A DNA stretch of 64,000 nucleotides from Acetobacter vaccinii (GTDB lineage: Bacteria; Pseudomonadota; Alphaproteobacteria; Acetobacterales; Acetobacteraceae), in assembly GCF_008365315.1 (NCBI RefSeq), contig NZ_CP043506.1:372001-436000 (forward strand), read 5' to 3'. Both the position numbers and the translations under genes were made by a program. The notes under the pieces were generated by a model. The model had not been told where the DNA came from. It did not search any database and saw only the letters and a list, made by a program, of their open reading frames with translations. Positions 1 through 8,953 of this stretch are shown here, piece by piece. The stretch's first letter is position 1. Each line of letters opens with the position of its first letter.

Positions 1-417
1 AAGTGCTTGTGCGCGCATGGTCCGGGCGTGGCGCAGTTCATCACGCGTCAGATCAAGGGCGGCCTGACGGGCCTGACGCTCGGCTTCCGCCCGGCCTACG
101 GCCCCTGCGGCACGGGCCTGCTCGGCCTGCGCCTGAGCGTACTGGGCATCCACCGTTGTGGTATCCTGCTGGGCCAGCACCTGCCCTGCGGTGACGTTAT
201 CCCCCTCGCGCGCCATCAAACGTATGACACGGCCCGGATACTGCACCGCCACGTCAATCCGGGTCAGTTCCAGCCGCCCGTTTCCGGCCAGCACACCGTC
301 GGGCAGGCGTGACGCCAGACGGTAATGGTTCCACACCAGCCCCCCCGCCACCAGCATGAGGACAAACACCACAAGGAGGGCAAGACGCACAAAACGCTTC
401 ACGGACAGTCGCACCAT
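1..417 (-). CDS. HlyD-family secretion/efflux adaptor, N-terminal part
   Basis: The gene runs off the left edge of the window; 139 N-terminal residues are visible. A short basic N-terminus (MVRLSVKRFVRLA) is followed by one hydrophobic segment of about 20 residues, then a barrel-sandwich (lipoyl-like) half with VIRLMAREGDNVTAGQVLAQQD, and then an Ala/Gln/Glu/Arg-rich stretch that reads as the start of a coiled-coil hairpin. This order is typical of membrane-fusion (periplasmic adaptor) proteins that link an inner-membrane pump to an outer-membrane channel. The partner pump should lie further left, outside the window. Substrate cannot be told. The ATG at 417 is chosen because it directly precedes the basic/hydrophobic anchor; no strong ribosome binding site is visible. 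Confidence 0.8.
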   Translation of the reverse strand, partial: MVRLSVKRFVRLALLVVFVLMLVAGGLVWNHYRLASRLPDGVLAGNGRLELTRIDVAVQYPGRVIRLMAREGDNVTAGQVLAQQDTTTVDAQYAQAQAEQARAAGAVGRAEAERQARQAALDLTRDELRHARTMRAQAL

Positions 418-604
418 GGGGCTGGAAGGAACATAACAGAGGCCCGGCGCCCAGAACCGGACATGCCTGCACAGCATATTCGGATCAAATTGCACCATGC
501 AACACGTTGTCACCTTTCGGTAACAAAGCACGACACATCAGCCCCCAACACCAAAGGTATCAATGGCACGCATGCTGTTAACAAATTGTATGGAAAAGGA
601 AATC

Positions 605-678
605 TGGAGCGGATGAGGGGAATCGAACCCCCGTATGCAGCTTGGGAAGCTGCCGTTCTACCATTGAACTACATCCGC
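605..678 (-). tRNA. tRNA-Gly (anticodon CCC)
   Basis: The minus strand folds into a full cloverleaf: 7-bp acceptor stem GCGGATG/CATCCGC, D arm GTTC...GAAC, anticodon stem GCAGC/GCTGC with loop TTCCCAA (anticodon CCC at 644-646), and a T arm with TTCGATT loop. The 3' TCCA is encoded (605-608). It reads GGG glycine codons. Confidence 0.95.
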
Positions 679-693
679 GTTCACAGGTGGCTT

Positions 694-722
694 TCTATAA
701 CGCCACCCGCACGGGCTTGCAA
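694..722 (-). promoter_or_regulatory. Candidate sigma-70 promoter of tRNA-Gly
   Basis: On the minus strand, TTGCAA (722-717) and TATAGA (699-694) are separated by exactly 17 bp and end 15 bases before the mature tRNA 5' end. Each box matches the consensus at 4 of 6 positions. The spacing is good and the position fits a tRNA gene with a very short leader. Confidence 0.45.
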
Positions 723-764
723 GACCCTTGCTGTGATCAAAACGCAGGGAGCCTCAAGAGCCTG

Positions 765-2156
765 TTATTCGGCCTCTACCTCCGGCCCCACCAGGTCGGA
801 AATATGCCCCAGTTCCCGCAGGCTCAACCCTTCTGGCGGGCGGGCCCTCGCATTGCCACGGGCAATCCGCCTTGGCAGCACAGCCTGCGTAAAGCCAAGC
901 TTTGCGGCCTCCTTCAGCCTGGCATCGGCCTGCGCGACCTGCCGGATTTCCCCCGACAGACCGACCTCTCCAAAATAAACCTCACCGGGGCTTGTCGACA
1001 CACCTGTCGCGGCTGACACGAGCGCTGCCGCAACGGCCAGATCGGCTGCGGGTTCCACCACGCGCAAGCCCCCTGCAACGTTGAGATACACATCCATCCC
1101 CGACAGTTTAAGGCCGCAGCGGGTTTCCAGCACCGCCAGCAGCATGGCCAGCCTGCCACTGTCCCACCCCACGACCGCCCGGCGGGGTGACCCATCCCCC
1201 CCTTTGGGGGCCAGCAGGGCCTGTACCTCCAGCAGCACGGGCCGAGAGCCTTCCAGACCGGCAAAGACTGCTGACCCGGCAATATTGCCCCGCCGCTCTG
1301 CCAGAAAAAGGGCCGAGGGGTTGCTGACTTCCTCCAGCCCCCGGTCGGTCATGGCAAACACGCCAATTTCATCCGTAGCGCCATAACGGTTCTTTGCGGC
1401 CCGCAGGATACGGAACTGATGTCCACGGTCGCCCTCAAAATACATGACGGCATCGACCATGTGTTCCAGCACACGCGGCCCGGCCAAGGCACCTTCCTTG
1501 GTGACATGCCCCACCAGCACAAGGGCAAAGCCCCGCCGCTTGGCCGCGCGAATCAGCTCAAACGCACAGGCCCGCACCTGCGAGACCGTGCCGGGGGCAC
1601 TTTCCACTGTTTCCAGCCACATGGTCTGGATGGAATCGATAACCACCATCCGCACGTCTTTCTCGGCGTCCAGCGTAGCCACGATATCAGCAACATTGAT
1701 GGAGGCTGCCAGTTCCAGCCGGGCCTGTGTGACCACGCCAAGGCGCTGGGCCCGCAAGCGGATCTGGTCGGCGGCCTCTTCCCCCGAGATATACAAAACC
1801 CGCTCGCCCTGCCCGGCCAGCCTGCTGGCGGCCTGTAACAGCAGGGTGGACTTGCCAATGCCGGGGTCCCCCCCCAGCAGCACAACAGAGGCAGGCACAA
1901 AACCACCCCCCAGCGCCCGGTCCAGTTCCGCAATGCCAGAACCAATACGCGGCGGGGGCTGCACCTTGCCTTCCAGCTCTTCCAGCCGGATACGCCGCCC
2001 CCCACTTGCGCGGGATGCAGAGGACGACGCCAAAGGCTCTGGTGCCATTTCCTCCAACGTATTCCATTCCTGGCAGGCATCGCACTGGCCTGCCCATTTG
2101 GCATGCACCGCGCCGCAGGACCGGCACACATACTGACGCGATGCTTTTTTAGCCAC
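765..2156 (-). CDS. radA: DNA repair protein RadA
   Basis: RadA is a RecA-like ATPase that promotes branch migration during recombinational repair. Read from a GTG at 2156 the protein has 463 residues, close to the usual 450-460. It begins with the family's N-terminus, then a C4 zinc finger (Cys11, Cys14, Cys25, Cys28), a Walker A motif GGDPGIGKS at 95-103, the RadA signature KNRYGATDEIGVF, and a C-terminal Lon-protease-like domain ending GHISDLVGPE. The open frame continues 104 codons upstream without similarity to RadA and would run into the divergent mlaE promoter region, so the GTG start is preferred; GGGAGAGGGA lies just upstream. The gene is divergent from mlaE-mlaF. Confidence 0.95.
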   Translation of the reverse strand: MAKKASRQYVCRSCGAVHAKWAGQCDACQEWNTLEEMAPEPLASSSASRASGGRRIRLEELEGKVQPPPRIGSGIAELDRALGGGFVPASVVLLGGDPGIGKSTLLLQAASRLAGQGERVLYISGEEAADQIRLRAQRLGVVTQARLELAASINVADIVATLDAEKDVRMVVIDSIQTMWLETVESAPGTVSQVRACAFELIRAAKRRGFALVLVGHVTKEGALAGPRVLEHMVDAVMYFEGDRGHQFRILRAAKNRYGATDEIGVFAMTDRGLEEVSNPSALFLAERRGNIAGSAVFAGLEGSRPVLLEVQALLAPKGGDGSPRRAVVGWDSGRLAMLLAVLETRCGLKLSGMDVYLNVAGGLRVVEPAADLAVAAALVSAATGVSTSPGEVYFGEVGLSGEIRQVAQADARLKEAAKLGFTQAVLPRRIARGNARARPPEGLSLRELGHISDLVGPEVEAE

Positions 2157-2361
2157 AGCCCATTCCCTCTCCCAAAAGCGGCGCAGCCCTGCGCCGCAGC
2201 CCCTCATGATCTGGGGTAAAACGAGAACAAACTCAAGCCCACAAACGCCACCCCACCGCTTATGCGCTGCCTCAGGCTTTGACGAACCCTGCCCGGACAG
2301 GCTACGGCTGCGACACGCAATACACCCGACCACCGGCAGCCGGAGCGAACAACGCACACCC

Positions 2362-3147
2362 ATGGACACCGTGCTAGACCTCATAGCCGGCATTGGCCGC
2401 GCCACCCTCTCCCTCATCCGGGCGGCCGGGGCCCTGACGCTGTTTGCCCTGGTCGGGCTTTCCCACATCGTGCGTCCCCCGTTCCACGCGCGGGTGTTCT
2501 GGGACAGTTTTCTTGAAACCGGGTTTTTCTCGCTCCCTGTTGTCGCGCTGACAGCCCTGTTTTCCGGCGGGGTTATTGCCCTGCAATCCTATACCGGTTT
2601 TGCCCAGTACCACGCCCAGGGCGCCATTGCGGGCATTGTGGTACTGGCTGTCACGCGCGAACTGGGACCTGTGCTGGCTGGCCTTATGGTGGCAGGGCGT
2701 GTGGGGGCTGCCATGGCAGCCCAGATTGGCACCATGCGCGTGACCGACCAGATTGATGCGCTCAGCACCCTGTCCACCAACCCCATGAAATACCTGGTCG
2801 CCCCCCGCCTGCTGGCCGGGCTGATCGCCCTGCCGCTGTTGGTGCTGGTGGCCGACGTGCTGGGTGTTGCAGGCGGCTTTATGGTGGCCGTGCTCAAGCT
2901 CGACTTCTCACCCACAGGGTACATCACCGCAACGCTGAATAGCCTGAAAGCGATGGATGTGATTGTCGGGTTGGTCAAAGCCTCTCTTTTCGGGTTTCTG
3001 ATCGCTCTGATGGGCTGCTACCAAGGCTATACCAGCAAGGGCGGGGCTGCGGGCGTTGGCTCGGCCACCACCGCTGCCGTGGTTGCGGCCTCCATCGCGC
3101 TGCTGGCGTTTGACTACCTGATTACGGACCTGTTCTTCTCGCACTAG
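2362..3147 (+). CDS. mlaE: MlaE-type phospholipid ABC transporter permease
   Basis: This is the inner-membrane permease of a Mla (maintenance of lipid asymmetry) / MCE-type transporter. From the ATG at 2362 it has 261 residues with about five hydrophobic segments and the characteristic central block GRVGAAMAAQIGTMRV followed by DQIDALSTLSTNPMKYLVAPR. Upstream codons of the same frame look non-coding and are left out. It is followed 18 bases later by the ATPase gene mlaF, so the two form one unit. A gene for the MCE-domain substrate-binding partner (MlaD) is not next to it. Function in phospholipid trafficking between the membranes is inferred from the family. Confidence 0.92.
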   Translation: MDTVLDLIAGIGRATLSLIRAAGALTLFALVGLSHIVRPPFHARVFWDSFLETGFFSLPVVALTALFSGGVIALQSYTGFAQYHAQGAIAGIVVLAVTRELGPVLAGLMVAGRVGAAMAAQIGTMRVTDQIDALSTLSTNPMKYLVAPRLLAGLIALPLLVLVADVLGVAGGFMVAVLKLDFSPTGYITATLNSLKAMDVIVGLVKASLFGFLIALMGCYQGYTSKGGAAGVGSATTAAVVAASIALLAFDYLITDLFFSH

Positions 3148-3165
3148 CTGCTGCGGATACCTTGC

Positions 3166-3942
3166 ATGACCTTACCCCATCCCAAAATCCGCATCCGCAA
3201 CCTGCACAAATCCTTCGGGGCTAAAACCGTGCTCGACGGTATCTCGCTGGATGTGGCGCAGGGCACGTCCTTTGTCATCATCGGTGGTTCGGGCAGTGGC
3301 AAATCTGTGCTGCTGCGCTGCATGCTGGGGCTGATGGCCCCGGACTCCGGCACGATTGAAATTGATGGCGAGGATATTCTGACAACCTCTGCCCGCCGCC
3401 GCGAGGAACTCTGCGGCAGCATCGGCATGCTGTTCCAGAATGGTGCGCTGTTTGACAGCCTGCCCGTGTGGGAAAACGTGACCTTCGGCCTGCTGGCCCG
3501 CAAGCTTGTCAGCCGCCGGGACGCCCGCGTGCAGGCCGGGAGTATTCTGGCCCAGGTCGGGCTGGACCCGTCAGTGGGGGAGCTTTACCCCGCCGAGTTG
3601 TCAGGCGGCATGCAAAAACGTGTAGGCCTGGCCCGCGCCATTGCTGCCCAGCCCGATATTCTGTTTTTTGATGAACCCACAACCGGGCTGGACCCCATTA
3701 TGGGGGCCGTGATTGATGGGCTGATTGTGGACTGCGTCAAAAAGCTAGGGTCCACCGCCATTGCCATTACCCACGACATGGCCTCCGCCCAGCGGATCGG
3801 GGACGAGGCCGCCATGCTCTACAAGGGCCAGCTTGTCTGGCAGGGGCCTGCTGCGTCCCTGATGGACAGCGGCAACGCCTATGTGGATCAGTTTACCCAT
3901 GGCCGCCGCGAAGGCCCCATAACCATGGAACTGCGCCGCTAG
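3166..3942 (+). CDS. mlaF: MlaF-type phospholipid ABC transporter ATPase
   Basis: A 258-residue ABC ATPase. Walker A is GGSGSGKS at 40-47, the ABC signature is LSGGMQKRVGLARAI, and Walker B is ILFFDEPTTGLDP, followed by ITHDMASA with the switch histidine. The methionine after the signature glycine pair (SGGMQKR) is common in Mla/MCE ATPases. It is expressed with the upstream permease and would power lipid movement through MlaE. The next gene downstream encodes a small lipoprotein rather than MlaD, so the complex is completed from elsewhere or by a variant partner. Confidence 0.93.
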   Translation: MTLPHPKIRIRNLHKSFGAKTVLDGISLDVAQGTSFVIIGGSGSGKSVLLRCMLGLMAPDSGTIEIDGEDILTTSARRREELCGSIGMLFQNGALFDSLPVWENVTFGLLARKLVSRRDARVQAGSILAQVGLDPSVGELYPAELSGGMQKRVGLARAIAAQPDILFFDEPTTGLDPIMGAVIDGLIVDCVKKLGSTAIAITHDMASAQRIGDEAAMLYKGQLVWQGPAASLMDSGNAYVDQFTHGRREGPITMELRR

Positions 3943-4111
3943 GGTGCTGGTGCCCAACCACCCCGACCAGAATGAAAAACCAGCAGCCTGATCACACTCT
4001 TGTCTTGCCCACGCCCCACACGGGTGAGATAGGTTGACAGGCTGACCCCAGAAAACCCTGCGCCAGGCCTTGGCAACCGTCCCTGACCTGCAATGTGGAG
4101 AAAGATAGACT

Positions 4112-4261
4112 ATGACCCGTGCGGTTCTGCTTTTGGCATGCGCGTTCGGCCTTTCCGCCTGCGGATGGTTCCACCACGAACCGCGCCACATGACATCCCC
4201 CACCCAGTGGGAAAAATACGGCTACCGCGCCCACCTGCAAAATAGCAGCAACGGCGACTAG
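4112..4261 (+). CDS. Short lipoprotein, 49 residues
   Basis: A small gene missed by length cut-offs. It reads MTRAVLLLACAFGLSACGWF and on to a stop at 4259-4261. The lipobox is LSAC with the lipidated Cys at residue 17, giving a mature peptide of only 33 residues (GWFHHEPRHM...), polar and aromatic. GGAGAAAG lies 6-8 bases before the ATG, a good ribosome binding site. It sits between mlaF and a large MscS-type channel, all on the plus strand. Short lipoproteins of the LptM (YifL) kind have comparable size, but the characteristic glycine/proline motif after the cysteine is not evident, so no function is assigned. Confidence 0.75.
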   Translation: MTRAVLLLACAFGLSACGWFHHEPRHMTSPTQWEKYGYRAHLQNSSNGD

Positions 4262-4415
4262 CCCGAGGGCCAGCCTGACAGAGGCGGCCACAGCCGGGGC
4301 ATGACAACAGGGCCCTGCGCGGACACAGACACACACCGTGCATGAACCTTTTGCCACCTCGCGCGATTGAATCCCTGCTCGTTTTTTTTTCGTGTCCCTG
4401 GCGTAAGGTAGCCTG

Positions 4416-6821
4416 ATGCCCCGTTCCCTGTTGCGTGCCTGTTTGGTTTTCTGCCTGTTTCTTCTGCCTGCCCTGACACTGGGCACCCATCATGGGCTGG
4501 CAGCCACGACACAGCCCGGCACGGCAGCACAGACAGGGGCCAATGCCCCTTTCTTCATCACGGATGTGACGGAAAGTGTGTCCGACAAGACACTCAACGA
4601 CATGGGCTCAGCCCTGCGTGATATTTACAGCAGCAACCTGCTGAGCAACCCAGGTAGCCAGAGTGCGGACAACCTGACCAAGCTGTTGCAGCGGGCCTCT
4701 GCCCTTGTGACGCAGAGCGATGCGCTGATCGCGCGCATTAAACCCTATCAGGCGGTTTATCAGAATTTTCTGGATATTCTTGGCCCCCTGCCCGCCAAGG
4801 ATGCCGTGCCCGAAGCCCCTGCCATTGCCGAGCAGCGTGCCCTGCTGACCCGGCAACAGCAGGATATTTCCGCCCGGATTACCCGGCTGAAACTATACCA
4901 GGTGGAAGCGCAGCAACTTGTCAGCGAGTTGCGCCAGCATGGCAGCGCCATCAAGCAGGCCACGCTATGGCAGCGCTTTCCCGCCCCGCTGGGCATGAAT
5001 TTCTGGTCCGGGCTGGCAGCCTCCTTCCCGCAGGACAGCGCACGGATGCACACGCTGGCCCGACAGGCCGTGGCTCTGGCCAGTGTCGCGCTGACTGGCA
5101 AGCGGGTTTTTATTACCCTTGGCGGGTTTGTTGTGGCCTGCATCATGCTGGCACTGTGGTTTGCCAGCCACCGGCCTGTGCGCCGTCTGGCCCTGCGCTT
5201 TCTGCCCGATGGCCCGATCCGCCCCATTGCTGCCACCACGCTGCGCGTCAGCATCGCCACGCTGGCCTGTGCCCTGTCCTTTCAGGCGGTCTGGGCCGTC
5301 CTGTCCTTTGACAACCCCGCCGCCGAGGGCGACCTGGCAGTGTTGGCTGACATGGTGTCCACCCAGTTCCCTCTCTGTGGTTTTGTGATTGAGCTCGGGC
5401 TGTGTCTGCTGAGCAGCCGGAGCGAATGGCGCATTATCCCCATGGAGGACGAAACAGCCCGCAGGCTACGGCTGTTTCCCACATGGCTGGCTTTTGCCAT
5501 GATTGCCCGTGGCTGCCTGCGCTACATGGACACCCACAGCGGCCTGTCCCTGCTGTGTGTCCAGTTTTTTGATGGGCTTTATACGCTTGCCGTAAGCCCG
5601 CTGCTGTTTGCCATTCCCCGCCAGTTGCATCTGGCCAGCGGGGAGGACAGCAACTACCCGCCCCTGGCCCTGTTCCTGCGGAATACCGCCATGGGAGTGG
5701 CCATTGCATGCTGGGTGGCGGTACTGTCTGGCTATATTCCGCTGGCCTACAGTGTCATTTCATGGCTGGCGATCATGAGCATAAGCCTGAGCGGGCTTGT
5801 TCTCTTCTCGCTGCTGACCAGCACAATGGGCCATGCGCTGTTTCCCGCACGGGCACCGCTGGGCCGCAAACTGCTGGCTCTGGGCCTGCCTGCCCGGTTG
5901 ATCAATCAGGCCTGTGTCGTCATTCCGGGGCTGGTCAACATTCTGTTGCTGGTCGTGGCCTGTGCTGTGGCAACCAGTGGCGTCAACTTTGACCCCACCC
6001 AGATTTTGGCCCAGCTGCACTTCTTCTTCCATGGCCAGAATGATTCAGATGGCTCGGGTTTTTCCCTCGACGCCGTGCTGCTGTGCATTGGTATCCCGAT
6101 TGTGGGCTATTATGCCATCAAGGTTATCAAAGCCTGGTTTAGCGAAAAATTCTTCCCCACCACCCGGCTGGACACGGGGGCGCAAGCCTCGGTTCTGGGT
6201 ATTCTGGGCTATACGGCGTGGATTCTAATCGGGCTTGGCATGCTCTCGGTGCTGGGCGTTACAGTCCAGAGCATGACCTGGGTTGTCAGCGCCCTGTCGG
6301 TCGGGATCGGCTTTGGTCTGCAATCCATTGTGCAGAACTTTGTTTCGGGCATTATCCTGCTGGCCGAGCGCCCTGTCTCCGTGGGGGATGTTGTCACCAT
6401 TGCGGGCATTACGGGCAAGGTTGAGCGGATCAGTGTGCGTTCAACCGACATCAAGCTGGATGACAAATCCACCATGATTGTCCCCAATTCCCAGTTCATC
6501 ACCTCTGCGGTCAAGAATGCGACACTGGCACAAAAGCCTGGGGTTTTTACGGTGGAATTCGCACTGCCTTTTGCCTCTGACATCCACAAGGCCATGGCGG
6601 TCATGACCAGCACTCTGGATACCTGCGACGCGGTCAACGCTAACGTGACCCCGACAGTCAGCATGACAGCGGTCTCAGACGGCTCCGCCATTCTGACAGG
6701 CACCGCGACGGCGTGTGAGGGGCTGGATATCAAAATTGCCCGCAACGCAGCTCTGTTTGCCCTCTGGCAGGCATTTCAGGACAACAACATCACCATTACT
6801 GTCAAACAGACCATTAGTTAA
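4416..6821 (+). CDS. Large MscS-family mechanosensitive channel (DUF3772 type)
   Basis: An 801-residue inner-membrane protein. A signal peptide (MPRSLLRACLVFCLFLLPAL) is followed by a periplasmic helical region of roughly 200 residues (heptad-like, 'LLQRASALVTQSDALIARI'), about eight to ten membrane segments, and a C-terminal MscS core from about residue 590. The core has the pore helix region SVGIGFGLQSIVQNFVSG and the beta domain ERPVSVGDVVTIAGITGKVE...IVPNSQFITSAVKN. The architecture matches the large, periplasm-extended MscS homologues (MscK/YbiO/DUF3772 groups) that release osmolytes on hypo-osmotic shock. It follows the lipoprotein gene by 154 bases. Gating properties cannot be read from sequence. 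Confidence 0.9.
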   Translation: MPRSLLRACLVFCLFLLPALTLGTHHGLAATTQPGTAAQTGANAPFFITDVTESVSDKTLNDMGSALRDIYSSNLLSNPGSQSADNLTKLLQRASALVTQSDALIARIKPYQAVYQNFLDILGPLPAKDAVPEAPAIAEQRALLTRQQQDISARITRLKLYQVEAQQLVSELRQHGSAIKQATLWQRFPAPLGMNFWSGLAASFPQDSARMHTLARQAVALASVALTGKRVFITLGGFVVACIMLALWFASHRPVRRLALRFLPDGPIRPIAATTLRVSIATLACALSFQAVWAVLSFDNPAAEGDLAVLADMVSTQFPLCGFVIELGLCLLSSRSEWRIIPMEDETARRLRLFPTWLAFAMIARGCLRYMDTHSGLSLLCVQFFDGLYTLAVSPLLFAIPRQLHLASGEDSNYPPLALFLRNTAMGVAIACWVAVLSGYIPLAYSVISWLAIMSISLSGLVLFSLLTSTMGHALFPARAPLGRKLLALGLPARLINQACVVIPGLVNILLLVVACAVATSGVNFDPTQILAQLHFFFHGQNDSDGSGFSLDAVLLCIGIPIVGYYAIKVIKAWFSEKFFPTTRLDTGAQASVLGILGYTAWILIGLGMLSVLGVTVQSMTWVVSALSVGIGFGLQSIVQNFVSGIILLAERPVSVGDVVTIAGITGKVERISVRSTDIKLDDKSTMIVPNSQFITSAVKNATLAQKPGVFTVEFALPFASDIHKAMAVMTSTLDTCDAVNANVTPTVSMTAVSDGSAILTGTATACEGLDIKIARNAALFALWQAFQDNNITITVKQTIS

Positions 6822-7156
6822 GAGCAGGCTCTGACGGCGTGAAGGCCCTTATCTTCTGGCTTGATAAGAAGCGTGACGGTAAGTGGCCTGTTTGCATGAA
6901 TGCGAACGGATACGTGGCTTGAGCTGTTTTTTGCAGAGCCGCCTGTCAGGCACCTGTCAATAACGCTTGGTCGCGTAACACCAACGGCAATGGCTTTGCG
7001 TAGCACCAGACATCCGCATGGACGCATGTGGTCTGAAATTGTGATCCCGGAAAAGGATCAAAAAAATCGCTGCCTTGTTCACAGGGGCAAGCACCCTCAC
7101 CCCTGTGAGCATCAGGCACGGGGGCTTTCGCCCCTCTCTTAAAAGCGGAAAACTGC
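6822..7156. other. Convergent intergenic region with terminator-like hairpins
   Basis: The 335 bases between the ends of the channel gene and the antiporter gene carry no convincing ORF. Two hairpins stand out: TCACAGGGG (7079-7087) pairing with CCCCTGTGA (7100-7108), and GGGGC TTTC GCCCC at 7121-7134. Neither has an adjacent T-run, so they are weak candidates for ending the antiporter transcript (minus strand) or both transcripts. Confidence 0.4.
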
Positions 7157-8845
7157 TTATGTCATAAGCAGAATAATCACCATACCCCAAATGGTCAGGA
7201 GCGTGTTCCCAACGGCGTATGTCACTGTATAGCCCAGAGTAGGCACCTGGCTGTGGGCTATCTCGTTGATCATGCCCAACGCAGCGGTTGTTGTTCTGGC
7301 ACCCGCGCACGCACCCAGCAGAATGGCCGGATGGAAGCGGAACAGATACTTGCCAATAAAGATCGAGAGTACCAGCGGCAATGTGGTTGCAAACACACCC
7401 CACAGGAAGATACCAGCCCCCAGATGCTCCAACCCGGCGACAAAGGTTGGACCCGATGCAATGCCAACACCCGCGATAAAGACATTCAGCCCAACCGAAT
7501 TCATAAACCAGACGGTTGATGTGGGAATATAGCCGAAAGTCGGATGAATAGACCTGATCCACCCCGTGATCAGCCCGGCAATCAGCGCGCCACCAGCCGT
7601 TGAGAGTGTGAGCGGGATAGAGCCGATATGGATGGTGATGGCTCCGATCAGGCACCCGATCGTAATAGCCAGCGCCAGCGTCATGACATCGGTGATGCTG
7701 CCAGGACGGTCAACACGCCCCCAGGCCTTTGCTGCGATTGTCGTATCAGCCGTACGCCCGCTGACCGAAAGAACGTCACCCCGCTGTACAACTGTTTTGG
7801 GCAGGAGGGGAATTTCCTCTCCGGTCAGACCACGGGATATTTTGCACAGAAAAACACCGTGTGCTTCAGGCATTTTGGAAATTTGTGCAATCGTCTTGCC
7901 CGCAATGGCCTTGCTGGTCACAAAGACATCAATCCCTTCCATCGGAACAGACAGCAACTCGCGGTCATCAACTTCCTTGGCGTGTGCGCCAATAACGTCA
8001 ATCAACACATGGCGCGGCCCTGTGATGGCCAGAATATCCCCTGTTTTGACAACGGCATCACTTTTTGCCGCCAGTATCTCCGTTCCTCGCCGGAGGCGTT
8101 CGATAAAAACACCACCATGAGGAAAAAGATGTTCAATCTCCGAGACCGTCTGGCCGTTGACAGCGGTGGTCTCCCCTACCTGGAAAGCCCGGATTTCGTA
8201 AGGATGCCATGCCAGATCACCACTCTGGGCGTGGTTCATGCCGCCCATGCTGCTCTCGTAGTCCGCGCATTCCTTGACAATATCAATACGCAGGAGCTTA
8301 GGCCCAAGCAGGGCAAGGATAATGGCCGAGCCAACCGTGCCGAACAGATAGGTGACCGCATAGGCAACCGGCATTTCATTCAGCAGGCTCTGTTTTTGCG
8401 CCCCTGAGATGGAAAGCTGATTAATGCTGTCAGTCGCCAGCCCCATTGAGGCAGACAGAGTTTGCGATCCCGCAAAAAGACCCGCAGCAGTGCCTGCATT
8501 ATACCCGGCCAAACGTGCCGCAAGCCAGGTGGAACCAAGGCACAGCAGACAGACAACAACCGCAAAAAGCGCCTGTTTTAAGCCATCTTTTGCAAGGCCC
8601 CGTACAAACTGCGGCCCGACGCCGTATCCGACTGCAAACAGAAAGAGCAGGAAGAAGAAGGACCCAACCATGGGCGAGATCGGGATATTGAGCTGCCCGA
8701 TGGCCACTGCGGCAATCAGCGTGGAGGTAACAGCCCCCAGGCCAAGGCCACGATAATTAAATTTTCCGAACCAGTAACCGAAGGCCAGAGCAATGAAGAC
8801 TGCAATCGGGGGGTAGGTTCTCAGTACGGTTTCGATCCATGCCAT
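7157..8845 (-). CDS. AspT-family amino acid antiporter (aspartate:alanine exchanger type)
   Basis: A 562-residue membrane carrier with the AAE/AspT duplication: an N-terminal block of about five membrane helices, two consecutive TrkA_C (RCK_C) domains (about residues 205-290 and 295-375, each ending GDILAITG or GDVLSVSG), then a second membrane block with [14 protein letters not shown] near the C-terminus. Known AspT exchanges aspartate for alanine to drive a proton-motive decarboxylation cycle. Here the gene lies directly downstream of a glutamate decarboxylase gene, so glutamate/GABA exchange is a reasonable inference in place of the usual GadC. Specificity is not demonstrated by the sequence. 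The ATG at 8845 has only a weak GGAGCAG ribosome binding site. Confidence 0.85.
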   Translation of the reverse strand: MAWIETVLRTYPPIAVFIALAFGYWFGKFNYRGLGLGAVTSTLIAAVAIGQLNIPISPMVGSFFFLLFLFAVGYGVGPQFVRGLAKDGLKQALFAVVVCLLCLGSTWLAARLAGYNAGTAAGLFAGSQTLSASMGLATDSINQLSISGAQKQSLLNEMPVAYAVTYLFGTVGSAIILALLGPKLLRIDIVKECADYESSMGGMNHAQSGDLAWHPYEIRAFQVGETTAVNGQTVSEIEHLFPHGGVFIERLRRGTEILAAKSDAVVKTGDILAITGPRHVLIDVIGAHAKEVDDRELLSVPMEGIDVFVTSKAIAGKTIAQISKMPEAHGVFLCKISRGLTGEEIPLLPKTVVQRGDVLSVSGRTADTTIAAKAWGRVDRPGSITDVMTLALAITIGCLIGAITIHIGSIPLTLSTAGGALIAGLITGWIRSIHPTFGYIPTSTVWFMNSVGLNVFIAGVGIASGPTFVAGLEHLGAGIFLWGVFATTLPLVLSIFIGKYLFRFHPAILLGACAGARTTTAALGMINEIAHSQVPTLGYTVTYAVGNTLLTIWGMVIILLMT

Positions 8846-8884
8846 GGCAGGAACTGCTCCGGGGAAAGTTCGGGGTGAAGAAAT

Positions 8885-8927
8885 GAAAAAACTGCCACGA
8901 TCATTTCAAGAACGTGGCAGTTTTTTC
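8885..8927 (-). terminator. Rho-independent terminator between gadB and the antiporter gene
   Basis: A perfect 15-bp stem, GAAAAAACTGCCACG (8885-8899) pairing with CGTGGCAGTTTTTTC (8913-8927), with a 13-base loop. On the minus strand the stem ends in a run of six Ts, as expected for an intrinsic terminator; the symmetry also makes it functional on the plus strand. It lies between the gadB stop and the antiporter start, so it should set a lower level of antiporter than of decarboxylase. Confidence 0.85.
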
Positions 8928-8953
8928 AATGGTCAATTCTGTAAAAAGGCGTG

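Noticed and set aside
2157..2468. 104-residue N-terminal extension of RadA
   Set aside because: RadA homology begins at the GTG at 2156, and the extension would lie in the divergent promoter region of mlaE.
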